A DNA stretch of 64,000 bases, from NCBI RefSeq assembly GCF_008801815.1, contig NZ_VZOX01000002.1. The stretch is one strand, 5' to 3'. Below are positions 23,599 through 32,696 of this stretch, one piece after another. This DNA comes from Edwardsiella anguillarum (GTDB lineage Bacteria > Pseudomonadota > Gammaproteobacteria > Enterobacterales > Enterobacteriaceae). Position 1 is the stretch's first letter, and every line of letters begins with the position of its first letter. The translations under genes were made by a program, and so were the position numbers. The notes under the pieces are model-generated. The model had not been told where the DNA came from and did no database searches. It was given only the letters and a program-made list of their open reading frames with translations.

Positions 23599-23648
23599 CG
23601 CGACTAATGCAAAGCGCCGTCCCCAGACGGCGGCTTGCATTAGCCGCG
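23599..23648 (-). promoter_or_regulatory. pnp leader RNase III hairpin
   Basis: A 50-base inverted repeat between rpsO and pnp can fold into a long, nearly perfect duplex: CGCGGCTAATGCAAGC- with -CTTTGCATTAGTCGCG, and an inner CGCCGTC/GACGGCG stem. In E. coli the matching hairpin is cut by RNase III, after which PNPase destabilises its own mRNA. The sequence is much like the E. coli leader. Confidence 0.85.
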
Positions 23649-23735
23649 CGAACCTCTGTAACAAGACGCCGGCTACACCCTTTTTATCTGCAACGACAAT
23701 ACATTAACCTGATTTGCCATTGCTTCCTAGAAGAA

Positions 23736-23759
23736 AGGGGCCAACGTTGGCCCCTTTGC
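23736..23759 (-). terminator. rpsO terminator
   Basis: A perfect 24-bp palindrome, AAAGGGGCCAAC followed by GTTGGCCCCTTT, begins about 17 bases after the rpsO stop. Downstream on the minus strand is CTTCTAGG. It is the expected terminator/attenuator between rpsO and pnp. Confidence 0.85.
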
Positions 23760-23776
23760 TACAGAAAATCGTTAGA

Positions 23777-24046
23777 TTAGCGACGCAGACCCAGACGCTC
23801 GATCAGGCTGGAGTAACGTGCTACATCTTTACGCTTCAGGTAGTCCAGCAGCTTACGACGCTGGGAAACCATGCGCAGCAGACCACGACGGCTGTGGTGA
23901 TCTTTTTTGTGCTCAGCGAAGTGGCCCTGCAGGTGGTTAATCTGCGCGGTCAGCAGTGCAACCTGCACTTCGGTGGAACCGCTGTCGTTGGCATCACGAC
24001 CGAACTCAGCAACGATTTTAGCTTTCGCTTCAACGCTTAGAGACAT
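23777..24046 (-). CDS. rpsO: 30S ribosomal protein S15
   Basis: This is an 89-residue S15 with the usual length and four-helix sequence (for example GSTEVQVALLTAQINHL and HKKDHHSRRGLL). S15 binds the central domain of 16S rRNA and, in E. coli, represses its own translation through a pseudoknot at the start of the mRNA. It follows truB after 147 bases that should hold its own promoter. Confidence 0.98.
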   Translation of the reverse strand: MSLSVEAKAKIVAEFGRDANDSGSTEVQVALLTAQINHLQGHFAEHKKDHHSRRGLLRMVSQRRKLLDYLKRKDVARYSSLIERLGLRR

Positions 24047-24193
24047 TATAGAACTCCAAATTTGAAAAGTTTAAAAAACGGGCGCCGATCTCTAATTCAG
24101 CAACCCAATGTATAAGCCGCGCTATTCTACTCTGCACCCCGCCCATTGGCAAGAAATCAGCCGATTCTGAGCGCGGTTGGCACGCCGCAAATC

Positions 24194-25156
24194 TCAGACC
24201 GGATCGTCCTCGGAGAGGCGCGATGCCACTACCATACGGCGCGGCGCCAGGCGCCCCAGCTCGTCCACCTCACCGACGCCGATAAAGCGGCGCGCCGCCC
24301 CGACGCTGATGCGCACCATGCCGCTTTGCAGCAGGTCCGGCGTCTGTACCGGCTGCCCCAGCTGTATATAGCCAGCGACGATCTCCGACAGATTCACCTC
24401 CGGCAGGTGCGCGGCGGCCGTATCCATCGGCAGCAGTAGCGGATCGAGCAGCAGGCGGGGATCGCGCTCTTGCTGCTGCGCCTGCGCCAGCAGCGCCTGC
24501 AGCTGCTCCAGCGTGACCATCCGCTCGCTCGGATAGCCGGAAACCTGCAGGCGCCGCAGATAGATAACGTGCGCGCCGCAGCCGAGCACTTCGCCCAGAT
24601 CGTCGATAATGGTGCGAATATAGGTGCCCTTGGAGCAGTGGATCTCCAGCTCCAGCTCATCCCCTTCCCAGCGGATAAAGCGCAGCTCAAACACCGTGAT
24701 CTCACGCGATTCGCGCGGCACATCGATCCCCTGACGAGCATATTCGTACAGCGGGCGCCCCTGGTACTTGAGCGCCGAATACATAGAGGGTACCTGGCGA
24801 CCAGGGCCGCGGAACCCCTCCAGCGCCTGCGCTAGCTCGGCCTCGCTGAATGTCAGCGGTCGCTCACACACCACTTGACCATCGGCGTCGGAGGTATCGG
24901 TACGCTGCCCCAGGCGGGCGACGACACGATAGCGCTTGTCGGCATCCAGCAAAAACTGAGAAAACTTGGTCGCTTCACCCAGGCAAATCGGCAGCATCCC
25001 AGTCGCCAGCGGATCCAGCGCGCCGGTATGCCCCGCCTTGTTGGCGTTATAGATGCGCTTTACCTTCTGCAGCACATCGTTAGAGGACATCCCCTGCCCT
25101 TTATCCAGCAGCAGGACGCCGTTAATATCGCGGCCGCGGCGACGGGGTCGAGACAT
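24194..25156 (-). CDS. truB: tRNA pseudouridine-55 synthase TruB
   Basis: TruB makes pseudouridine 55 in the T loop of tRNA and acts as a tRNA chaperone. It has 320 residues (314 in E. coli). The catalytic Asp48 lies in HTGALDPLATG. The KGTYIRT motif and a C-terminal PUA-like domain (about 250-315) are present. Its ATG overlaps the rbfA stop by one base (TAATG). Confidence 0.97.
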   Translation of the reverse strand: MSRPRRRGRDINGVLLLDKGQGMSSNDVLQKVKRIYNANKAGHTGALDPLATGMLPICLGEATKFSQFLLDADKRYRVVARLGQRTDTSDADGQVVCERPLTFSEAELAQALEGFRGPGRQVPSMYSALKYQGRPLYEYARQGIDVPRESREITVFELRFIRWEGDELELEIHCSKGTYIRTIIDDLGEVLGCGAHVIYLRRLQVSGYPSERMVTLEQLQALLAQAQQQERDPRLLLDPLLLPMDTAAAHLPEVNLSEIVAGYIQLGQPVQTPDLLQSGMVRISVGAARRFIGVGEVDELGRLAPRRMVVASRLSEDDPV

Positions 25157-25554
25157 TACGCCTCCTCATCGCGATCGGCGGCGGTCCTGCGCGCCTCATC
25201 GTCTTTCACCACGTTGCTCACCAGATTGGACATGCGCATCCCCTCAACCAGCGAGGCGTCATAGGCAAACGTCAGCTCCGGCACCACGCGCAGACGCATC
25301 GCTTTACCCAGCAGCATGCGGATAAAACCGGACGCATCCTGCAACGCCTTCAGACCGGTTTTTACCGTCTCCGGCTCACCGTCGTTCAAAAAGGTGACAA
25401 ACACCTTGGCATAGGCCAGATCGCGTGAGACTTCGACGCCGGATACCGTCGCCATGCCAACCCGCGGATCTTTGACCTCACGCTGCAGGATAATGGCGAT
25501 CTCTTTCTGCATTTCCTGCGCCACGCGCTGAGTGCGGCTAAATTCTCTTGCCAT
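25156..25554 (-). CDS. rbfA: 30S ribosome-binding factor RbfA
   Basis: RbfA is a KH-fold assembly factor for the 30S subunit, needed in cold. The 132-residue product begins MAREFSRTQRVAQEMQKEIA, as in the family (133 in E. coli). The start at 25554 was taken over an upstream in-frame ATG (25602), which lies in the hairpins after infB. The C-terminus is a variable charged tail ending in DRDEEA. Confidence 0.96.
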   Translation of the reverse strand: MAREFSRTQRVAQEMQKEIAIILQREVKDPRVGMATVSGVEVSRDLAYAKVFVTFLNDGEPETVKTGLKALQDASGFIRMLLGKAMRLRVVPELTFAYDASLVEGMRMSNLVSNVVKDDEARRTAADRDEEA

Positions 25555-25575
25555 GATAGTTTCTCCAGACAAACA

Positions 25576-25643
25576 GGGGGGCCTGAGCCCCCCGATTAGC
25601 ATATGCTGTTGTAACGCGTATCCACCGCCCGACCCGGGCGGTG
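25576..25643 (-). terminator. Two GC hairpins between infB and rbfA
   Basis: In the minus-strand transcript a 9-bp stem (CACCGCCCG/CGGGCGGTG, 25623-25643) is followed by a 7-bp stem (GGGGGGC/GCCCCCC, 25576-25593). The second is followed by TGTTTGTC. Together they can act as an attenuator that reduces rbfA-truB relative to infB. Confidence 0.5.
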
Positions 25644-25651
25644 CGACAGAC

Positions 25652-28357
25652 TTAGTCGATAGAGCGTTTCACTTCGATGGTCTCGAAGACTTCGATCACG
25701 TCGCCCGGACGGACGTCGTTGTAGTTCTTCACGCCGATACCGCACTCCATGCCGTTACGCACTTCGTTGACGTCATCCTTGAAGCGACGCAGGGATTCCA
25801 ACTCGCCTTCGTAGATAACCACGTTCTCGCGCAGAACACGGATCGGGCTGTGACGCTTGACTACGCCCTCAGTCACCATACAGCCGGCGATAGCGCCAAA
25901 CTTCGGTGACTTGAACACATCGCGAACTTCCGCCAGGCCGATGATTTCCTGCTTGTACTCCGGCGCCAGCATACCGCTCATCGCCTGCTTGACTTCGTCG
26001 ATCAGATCATAGATCACGGAGTAGTAGCGCAGATCCAGGTTCTCGGTTTCCACCACGCGGCGGGCAGAGGCGTCGGCACGGACGTTGAAGCCCAGCAGAA
26101 TGGCGTTGGACGCTGCGGCCAGGGTCGCGTCGGTTTCAGTGATACCCCCTACGCCAGAGCCCACGATCTTCACCTTCACTTCATCGGTAGACAGCTTGCG
26201 CAGAGAGTCGGCAATCGCCTCGACAGAGCCCTGAACGTCGGCTTTCAGCACGATATTCAGCTCGGACACTTCGCCTTCCACCATGTTGGAGAACATGTTC
26301 TCCAGCTTGGCTTTCTGCTGACGCGCCAGCTTCACTTCGCGGAACTTGCCCTGACGGTACAGCGCCACTTCACGGGCTTTCTTCTCGTCACGCACCACGG
26401 TCGCTTCATCACCGGCAGCCGGCACACCGGACATCCCGAGGATCTCAACCGGAATGGACGGACCGGCTTCCGTGATTTCACGGCCCAGTTCGTCACGCAT
26501 GGCGCGCACGCGGCCATACTCGAAGCCACACAGCACGATGTCACCCTTGTGCAGGGTACCTTCACGTACCAGCACCGTCGCCACCGGGCCGCGGCCCTTG
26601 TCCAGGAAGGACTCGATCACTACGCCACTGGCCATGCCGTTACGCACCGCTTTCAGCTCCAGCACTTCGGACTGCAGCAGGATGGCGTCCAGCAGGTCGT
26701 CGATACCGGTCCCTGCTTTCGCGGAGACATGGACGAACTGGGCTTCACCGCCCCACTCTTCCGGCATAACACCGTACTGGGACAGCTCATTCTTCACGCG
26801 ATCCGGATCGGCTTCCGGCTTATCGATCTTGTTCACCGCCACCACCAGCGGAACGCCGGCGGCCTTGGCATGCTGGACAGCCTCGATGGTCTGCGGCATC
26901 ACGCCGTCATCGGCCGCTACCACCAGAACGACGATATCGGTCGCCTGGGCGCCGCGCGCACGCATTGCGGTAAACGCGGCGTGCCCCGGGGTATCCAGGA
27001 AGGTGATCATACCGTTATCGGTCTGTACGTGATACGCACCGATATGCTGGGTAATACCGCCGGCTTCGCCCGCCGCCACCTTGGTGGAGCGGATGTAGTC
27101 CAGCAGAGAGGTTTTACCGTGGTCAACGTGGCCCATGATGGTCACGACCGGCGCACGCGGCTCAGCCGCAGCGCCGGTATCACGATCGCTCAGCACCGCC
27201 TCTTCCAGCTCGTTCTCACGACGCAGGATCACCTTATGGCCCATCTCTTCAGCGACTAACTGAGCAGTTTCCTGATCGATAACCTGGTTAATGGTCGCCA
27301 TCGCGCCCATCTTCATCATCGACTTGATGACCTGGGAGCCTTTCACCGCCATCTTGTTAGCCAACTCAGCCACGGTGATGGTTTCACCGATCACCACGTC
27401 GCGGTTAACCGCCTGGGCCGGTTTGGTAAAGCCCTGCTGCAGCGAGCTCGGCTTGCGCTTACCGCCTTTGCCGCCGCGGTTGACCGCGCGGGCCTCTTCG
27501 CGATCGGCCTTAGACTCAGACAGCTTGCTGCCTTTCTTCTGCTTGGCCGCTTTGCCACCGCGGCCGCGTGCACGGCGATCGCCTTCAACCTGGCGATCGT
27601 TCTCATCTTCCGCTTCTCGAGCGTGATGAGAGGTGGTCACGTGGTAATCGCTGTTATCTTCTTCGCTAGCGTTTTCGGTCCACTTGCCTTCGTTAGCTTC
27701 GGCCATACGGCGAGCTTCCTCAGCCACCTTACGGGCGTCTTCTTCCAGCTTGCGGCGCGCTTCTTCTTCAGCCTTGCGTTTCAGTTCAGCGGCTTCAGCT
27801 TCGCGCTTGGCCTTTTCCGCCTGCGCAGCTTTAGTTTTTTCGTCGGTATGTTGGTTAGTCACTTTTTCTTTTTCCGCTGCTTCACGCTTAGCTTTTTCAG
27901 CGGCCTCACGTTTGGCTTGTTCTTCTTGTTGACGCTTGGCCTGCTCTGCAGCTTCACGCTTGGCCTGTTCGGCCATCTCACGCTGTGTCTGCTCTTCTGC
28001 CTCGCGTTTCGCCTGTTCTTCCGCTTCGCGCTTCGCCGATGCCTCGGCTTCCGCCTGCTGGGCCGCCGCGTCGCTCTTCACATAGGTGCGCTTTTTACGG
28101 ACTTCAATCTGCACTGACTTGCTTTTACCGCCGGTGCCCGGGACACTCAGCGTGCTGCGGGTTTTACGCTGCAGCGTCAGTTTACCGGAAGATCCGCCGT
28201 GCTCACGGTTTAAATGAGCCAGCAGCGCTTCGCGTTCCTGGGGGCTCACAGAGTCGTCGGGTGATTTATTAATGCCTGCGTCAGCCAGCTGCTGTACCAG
28301 GCGCTCAACCGAAGTTTGGATCTCTGCTGCCAGTGATTTTACCGTTACTTCTGCCAT
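25652..28357 (-). CDS. infB: Translation initiation factor IF-2
   Basis: This 901-residue IF-2 (890 in E. coli) brings fMet-tRNA to the 30S subunit and promotes subunit joining. An N-terminal IF2_N domain (about 1-50) is followed by a long, highly charged Ala/Lys/Glu/Gln-rich helical linker with repeated AKREAAE units (about 95-230). A second N domain precedes the G domain, with GHVDHGKTS (G1), DTPGH (G3) and NKID (G4). C-terminal domains bind the initiator tRNA. The operon also encodes that tRNA. Confidence 0.98.
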   Translation of the reverse strand: MAEVTVKSLAAEIQTSVERLVQQLADAGINKSPDDSVSPQEREALLAHLNREHGGSSGKLTLQRKTRSTLSVPGTGGKSKSVQIEVRKKRTYVKSDAAAQQAEAEASAKREAEEQAKREAEEQTQREMAEQAKREAAEQAKRQQEEQAKREAAEKAKREAAEKEKVTNQHTDEKTKAAQAEKAKREAEAAELKRKAEEEARRKLEEDARKVAEEARRMAEANEGKWTENASEEDNSDYHVTTSHHAREAEDENDRQVEGDRRARGRGGKAAKQKKGSKLSESKADREEARAVNRGGKGGKRKPSSLQQGFTKPAQAVNRDVVIGETITVAELANKMAVKGSQVIKSMMKMGAMATINQVIDQETAQLVAEEMGHKVILRRENELEEAVLSDRDTGAAAEPRAPVVTIMGHVDHGKTSLLDYIRSTKVAAGEAGGITQHIGAYHVQTDNGMITFLDTPGHAAFTAMRARGAQATDIVVLVVAADDGVMPQTIEAVQHAKAAGVPLVVAVNKIDKPEADPDRVKNELSQYGVMPEEWGGEAQFVHVSAKAGTGIDDLLDAILLQSEVLELKAVRNGMASGVVIESFLDKGRGPVATVLVREGTLHKGDIVLCGFEYGRVRAMRDELGREITEAGPSIPVEILGMSGVPAAGDEATVVRDEKKAREVALYRQGKFREVKLARQQKAKLENMFSNMVEGEVSELNIVLKADVQGSVEAIADSLRKLSTDEVKVKIVGSGVGGITETDATLAAASNAILLGFNVRADASARRVVETENLDLRYYSVIYDLIDEVKQAMSGMLAPEYKQEIIGLAEVRDVFKSPKFGAIAGCMVTEGVVKRHSPIRVLRENVVIYEGELESLRRFKDDVNEVRNGMECGIGVKNYNDVRPGDVIEVFETIEVKRSID

Positions 28358-28381
28358 GCTGTTCCTTCCTGCTACAGTTCA

Positions 28382-29869
28382 TTATTCACTATCGCCAAAC
28401 CAACAGATATTACGCGCAGCCATAATCAGCTCGCCCGCCTGTTCATTGTTCAGGCCTTCAATATCGGTCAGGTCGTCGACACCCTGCTCGGCAAGATCTT
28501 CCAGCGTACATACACCGCGTGCGGCCAGCTTAAAGGCCACGCTGCGTTCCATCCCCGGCAGATTGAGCAGATCGTCCGCCGGTTTGTTGTCGCCAAGGCT
28601 CTCTTCCTGCGCCAGCGCCAGCGTCGTCAGCGCGTTCTTGGCACGGGTGCGCAGCGCCTCGACGGTCTCTTCATCCAGACCGTCGATGGACAGCAGCTCA
28701 CGCTCCGGTACATAGGCCAGCTCTTCCAGCGTGGAGAAGCCTTCCTCGACCAGCAGCGTAGCGAACTCTTCATCGATATCCAGATGCTTGGTGAAGGTAT
28801 CGATGGCCGCATGGGCTTCCGCCTGATGCTTGGCCTGCAGATCCTCCGCCGTCATCACGTTCAGCTCCCAGCCGCTCAGCTGAGACGCCAGACGGACGTT
28901 CTGGCCGTTACGACCGATGGCCTGAGCCAGGTTGGAGGCCTCTACGGCGATATCCATGGTGTGCTTGTCTTCGTCTACCACGATGGATGCCACGTCGGCA
29001 GGCGCCATAGCGTTAATGACGAACTGCGCCGGATTATCATCCCACAGAACGATATCGATACGCTCGCCGCCCAGCTCGCTGGAAACCGCCTGCACGCGCG
29101 CACCGCGCATACCAACGCAGGCACCGACCGGATCGATGCGCTTATCATTGGTCTTCACGGCAATCTTGGCTCGGGAGCCCGGGTCGCGTGCGGCGCCCTT
29201 GATTTCGATCACTTCTTCGCCGATCTCCGGCACTTCGATACGGAACAGTTCAATCAGCATCTCCGGACGGGAGCGGGTGACGAACAGCTGCGCACCGCGG
29301 GCCTCCGGACGCACGGCATACAGTACGCCGCGAATGCGGTCGCCCGGGCGGAAGTTTTCGCGCGGCAGCATGTCTTCACGGCCAATCACCGCTTCCGCGT
29401 TGTTGCCCAGATCCAGGGAGATGCTGTCACGGTTAACTTTCTTGACTACGCCGGTGACGATTTCGCCTTCGTGCTCGCGAAACGCATCAACCACCATCGC
29501 GCGCTCGGCCTCGCGCACTTTCTGCACAATAACCTGCTTGGCGGTCTGGGTGGTGATACGATCGAAGGTCACTGACTCGATCTGATCTTCTACATAGTCA
29601 CCCAGATCCAGCGCAGGATCTTCAAAACGCGCCGCATCCAGCGTAATTTCACGAGTTGGCTGGGTCACTTCGTCAACGATAAGCCAGCGGCGGAAGGTAT
29701 CGAAGTCACCGGATTTACGATCGATGGCGACACGCACATCGATTTCCTGCTCATATTTTTTCTTGGTGGCCGTGGCCAGCGCGGTTTCCAGCGCCTCAAA
29801 AATCTTCTCGCGCGGCAGCGCCTTTTCGTTGGAAACGGCCTCCACAACAGCCAGAATCTCTTTATTCAT
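28382..29869 (-). CDS. nusA: Transcription elongation/termination factor NusA
   Basis: NusA is 495 residues, the E. coli length. The RNA polymerase-binding N-terminal domain (1-125) is followed by an S1 domain (about 135-200, GEIVTGVVKKVN), two KH domains (about 200-345, VGACVGMRGARV and AIGRNGQNVRLA) and two acidic repeats AR1/AR2 (about 360-490) ending in CWFGDSE. NusA modulates pausing, intrinsic termination and antitermination. It lies between rimP and infB with gaps of 21 and 24 bases. Confidence 0.98.
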   Translation of the reverse strand: MNKEILAVVEAVSNEKALPREKIFEALETALATATKKKYEQEIDVRVAIDRKSGDFDTFRRWLIVDEVTQPTREITLDAARFEDPALDLGDYVEDQIESVTFDRITTQTAKQVIVQKVREAERAMVVDAFREHEGEIVTGVVKKVNRDSISLDLGNNAEAVIGREDMLPRENFRPGDRIRGVLYAVRPEARGAQLFVTRSRPEMLIELFRIEVPEIGEEVIEIKGAARDPGSRAKIAVKTNDKRIDPVGACVGMRGARVQAVSSELGGERIDIVLWDDNPAQFVINAMAPADVASIVVDEDKHTMDIAVEASNLAQAIGRNGQNVRLASQLSGWELNVMTAEDLQAKHQAEAHAAIDTFTKHLDIDEEFATLLVEEGFSTLEELAYVPERELLSIDGLDEETVEALRTRAKNALTTLALAQEESLGDNKPADDLLNLPGMERSVAFKLAARGVCTLEDLAEQGVDDLTDIEGLNNEQAGELIMAARNICWFGDSE

Positions 29870-29890
29870 CCTAGTTGCCTCATCCGAACG

Positions 29891-30343
29891 TTAAAAGTGG
29901 GGTACCAGGTTCGCTTTCTGGACATTGCTCAGCGCGAACACTTCATCTTTGCCATCAACCGTGACCGTAATCATCTCGCCGTCTACCGCCTTGATGATAC
30001 CCTGCCACTTCCGGCGGTTCTGCATCGCCATCCGCAGTACCAGCGTCACTTCCTCATTCAGAAAACGGGTGTAATGTTCGGCGGTAAACAGGGGGCGATC
30101 CATCCCCGGAGAGGAGACTTCCAGGTAATAGGCGACCGAAATCGGATCTTCTACGTCAAGAACAGCGCTGACCTGGTGGCTAACATCAGCACAATTATCA
30201 ACAGTGATGCCTTCTTCACTATCGATATAGATTCGCAGCGTTGAATGGCGACCACGGATGAACTCAATGCCAACCAGCTCAAAGCCCAGGGCTTCTACCG
30301 GCGCCGTAATCATCTCTGTTAACTTTTGCTCTAATGTGGACAA
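29891..30343 (-). CDS. rimP: Ribosome maturation factor RimP
   Basis: RimP acts early in 30S assembly. The TTG at 30343 gives 150 residues beginning MSTLEQKLTEMI, as in E. coli, with a GGGGGTGGG ribosome site a few bases upstream. GTG (30349) and TTG (30355) in the same frame are alternatives that add two or four residues. The N-terminal alpha/beta domain (about 1-85) contains the SSPGMDRPLF motif, and an SH3-like C-terminal domain follows (about 90-150). Confidence 0.95.
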   Translation of the reverse strand: MSTLEQKLTEMITAPVEALGFELVGIEFIRGRHSTLRIYIDSEEGITVDNCADVSHQVSAVLDVEDPISVAYYLEVSSPGMDRPLFTAEHYTRFLNEEVTLVLRMAMQNRRKWQGIIKAVDGEMITVTVDGKDEVFALSNVQKANLVPHF

Positions 30344-30403
30344 GCCCACCCCCAAGACATAAAAAAAGGGCCTTATAGCCCAGTGATTCTGTTGTCAGAT
30401 AAC

Positions 30404-30425
30404 AAAAAACCCCGAATAATCGGGG
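30404..30425 (-). terminator. Terminator-like hairpin between tRNA-fMet and rimP
   Basis: CCCCGA and TCGGGG with an ATAA loop, followed on the minus strand by TTTTTTG, form a textbook terminator. It lies after tRNA-fMet and before rimP, so it should end most of the tRNA transcripts while some read through into the rimP-nusA-infB operon. Confidence 0.8.
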
Positions 30426-30479
30426 CTTTATGCAACTGGACCCTATATACCGCCAAGCGGGATTCGAAGCCAGTCTCGC

Positions 30480-30550
30480 AAGTATATTTTTCAAATGATA
30501 CTTCGCGGCCCGAGGCTCTGCGCTAACAGTATATTTGAAAACAGATACTT
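30480..30550 (-). repeat. Two related 23-24-bp palindromic elements between rimP and tRNA-fMet
   Basis: Two AT-rich near-palindromes share AGTATATTT and GATACTT: one at 30480-30503 (arms AAGTAT/ATACTT), the other at about 30528-30550 (arms AGTAT/ATACT). They lie about 25 bp apart in the leader of rimP, just after the tRNA-fMet 3' end. They may be RNA processing structures that release the tRNA. Confidence 0.5.
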
Positions 30551-30558
30551 AAGGAAAT

Positions 30559-30635
<77 letters not shown>

Positions 30636-30691
30636 TCCGAATCGTGGCGAATTCTACTCTAACAGCGTAGAAAAAACAACATATCTAGGAT

Positions 30692-30778
30692 TGGTACCGA
30701 GGACGGGACTTGAACCCGTAAGCCCTATTGGGCACTACCACCTCAAGGTAGCGTGTCTACCAATTCCACCACCTCGGC
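30692..30778 (-). tRNA. leuU: tRNA-Leu (GAG)
   Basis: An 87-base type II tRNA with a long variable arm, starting GCCGAGGTGGTGGAATTGG and ending GGTACCA, with anticodon loop CTTGAGG (anticodon GAG). It matches E. coli leuU in sequence and in position between secG and metY. Confidence 0.97.
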
Positions 30779-30829
30779 ATTTTGGCACCATGACACCTAA
30801 CGCGTCATGGCAAAACTCTGTGGGTACGA

Positions 30830-31165
30830 TCAGTTCGGAATATCGCTGCTCGGCGTAGCCGGCGCTGCCGGAGTCGCAGGCTGTTCAGTCTTCACAGGCT
30901 GACCCAGGTTATCCCACTCACTGCCCTGCTTGCTCTGATGACCGCTCAGGTTGCCCAGCACCAGGCTCAGTACGAAAAACAGCGTGGCCAGGATGCCCGT
31001 AGTACGGGTCATAAAGTTACCGGTACCGCTGGAGCCAAACAGCGTCGCTGAGGCGCCTGCGCCGAATGAAGCGCCCATGTCAGCACCTTTACCCTGCTGC
31101 AGCATAATCAGGGCGATCAGCGCCACAGACACCAGCAGGAAAATTACCAAAAGAGCTTCATACAT
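30830..31165 (-). CDS. secG: Preprotein translocase subunit SecG
   Basis: This 111-residue inner-membrane protein has two transmembrane helices (about 2-22 and 53-73) separated by the conserved cytosolic GKGADMGASFGAGASATLFGS loop region. That is the SecG layout, and the length equals E. coli (110 aa). SecG stimulates the SecYEG/SecA cycle. The ATG at 31165 gives MYEALLV as in the family. An in-frame ATG 27 bases upstream is rejected. The C-terminus is Pro/Ala-rich. Confidence 0.96.
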   Translation of the reverse strand: MYEALLVIFLLVSVALIALIMLQQGKGADMGASFGAGASATLFGSSGTGNFMTRTTGILATLFFVLSLVLGNLSGHQSKQGSEWDNLGQPVKTEQPATPAAPATPSSDIPN

Positions 31166-31310
31166 AGTCGTACCTGATTCCTTGCGGCCCATCCGCAGTC
31201 AAAAGCTTCCATCGAACCCATGGATAAAACATCCACTGAAGCGGGTGTGAATACTACCCAATGCCGTTAGAGGGCGCAAGGGTAAATTTTCCACGCCGAC
31301 GTGATTGGAG

Positions 31311-31341
31311 AAAAAACCGGCAAAAGCGCGCTTCCGCCGGT
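31311..31341 (-). terminator. glmM terminator
   Basis: ACCGGC (31316-31321) and GCCGGT (31336-31341) close a stem-loop with further pairing inside (AAGCGCGCTT). The minus-strand transcript continues with TTTTTTC. It lies 10 bases after the glmM stop and ends folP-glmM. Confidence 0.75.
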
Positions 31342-31351
31342 CTGTTCGCCC

Positions 31352-32689
31352 TTAGCCGACCGCCTTCACCGCGTCGGCAATGGCGTTCGCCAGATCGGTA
31401 ACCTGTTGCAAATCCTCGCCTTCCACCATGACGCGGATCAGCGGTTCGGTACCGGATTTACGCAGCAGCACCCGGCCTCGCCCGGCCAGCTGCCGCTCGA
31501 CCTCGGCGCAGGCCTGCTGCACCGCGGCATCCTGCAGCGGATCGCACTGTCCGGCAAAGCGGACGTTGACCAACACCTGCGGCAGCAGGGTCATGCCGCT
31601 GCACAGATCGGCCAGACTCATATGGTTGCGCGCCATCGCCGCCAGCACCTGCAGGCCAGCGACGATCCCATCGCCGGTCGTGGTCTGATCGAGGATGATG
31701 ACATGGCCAGAGTTTTCAGCCCCCATGCGCCATCCCTTCTCCTGCATCGTCTCCAGCACATAGCGGTCACCCACCTTGGCGCGCGCGAAGGGGATCCCCA
31801 GCTGCTTCAGCGCCAGCTCCAGTCCCATATTGCTCATCAGGGTGCCGACCACGCCGCCGTGCAGCTTACCCTGGCGCAGCGCCTCGCGCGCCACGATATA
31901 CAGGATCTGATCGCCGTCGACCTTGTCGCCGCGGTGATCGACCATGATCAGGCGATCGCCGTCGCCGTCGAAGGCCATGCCAAGATCGGCGTTTTCCGCC
32001 AGGACACGGGCCTGCAGCGCGCGGACATCCGTCGCCCCGCACTCTTTGTTGATATTCATCCCGTCCGGCGAGGTGCCGATGGCGATCACCTCCGCACCCA
32101 GCTCGCGCAGCACGTTCGGCGCAATATGATAGGTAGCGCCGTTGGCGCAGTCGGCGACGATCTTCAGGCCGCTCAGGCTCAGCGCGTTGGGGAAGGTGCT
32201 CTTGCAGAATTCGATATAGCGCCCGGCGGCGTCAACGATACGGCTCGCCTTGCCCAGCTCGGCGGACTCCACGCAGGTCAGGGGCTTATCCAGCTCGGCC
32301 TCGATCGCTGCCTCGACCTCATCCGGCAGCTTGGTTCCGTCGATGGAGAAAAACTTGATCCCGTTATCATAATACGGGTTATGGGACGCTGAAATAACGA
32401 TACCGGCCTCGGCGCGGAAGGTACGCGTCAGGTAAGCCACCGCCGGGGTCGGCATCGGCCCGGTAAAGGCGGCAGACAGACCGGCCGCCGCCAGTCCTGC
32501 CTCCAGCGCGGACTCCAGCATATAGCCGGAGATACGGGTATCCTTACCGATAATGATTTTGCGTGAACCGTGACGCGCCAGCACCTTACCTGCGGCCCAG
32601 CCCAGCTTCAGGACGAAATCCGGGGTGATCGGGCTGCTGCCCACCTTGCCGCGAATGCCATCGGTACCAAAATATTTACGTTCGCTCAT
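31352..32689 (-). CDS. glmM: Phosphoglucosamine mutase GlmM
   Basis: GlmM converts glucosamine-6-phosphate into glucosamine-1-phosphate for UDP-GlcNAc synthesis. It has 445 residues as in E. coli. The phosphorylated Ser102 lies in VISASHNPYYDNG, the metal-binding loop is AFDGDGDRLI (about 238-247), and the phosphate-binding RKSGTEPLIRVM is near the C-terminus. The ATG at 32689 starts MSERKYFGTDGIRG, the family start. The gene begins 7 bases after folP. Confidence 0.98.
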   Translation of the reverse strand: MSERKYFGTDGIRGKVGSSPITPDFVLKLGWAAGKVLARHGSRKIIIGKDTRISGYMLESALEAGLAAAGLSAAFTGPMPTPAVAYLTRTFRAEAGIVISASHNPYYDNGIKFFSIDGTKLPDEVEAAIEAELDKPLTCVESAELGKASRIVDAAGRYIEFCKSTFPNALSLSGLKIVADCANGATYHIAPNVLRELGAEVIAIGTSPDGMNINKECGATDVRALQARVLAENADLGMAFDGDGDRLIMVDHRGDKVDGDQILYIVAREALRQGKLHGGVVGTLMSNMGLELALKQLGIPFARAKVGDRYVLETMQEKGWRMGAENSGHVIILDQTTTGDGIVAGLQVLAAMARNHMSLADLCSGMTLLPQVLVNVRFAGQCDPLQDAAVQQACAEVERQLAGRGRVLLRKSGTEPLIRVMVEGEDLQQVTDLANAIADAVKAVG

Positions 32690-32696
32690 CTCTTTA

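Noticed and set aside
27540..28120. Repeated AKREAAE-like units in infB as a possible tandem DNA repeat.
   Set aside because: This is the normal charged helical linker of enterobacterial IF-2, variable in length but ordinary.
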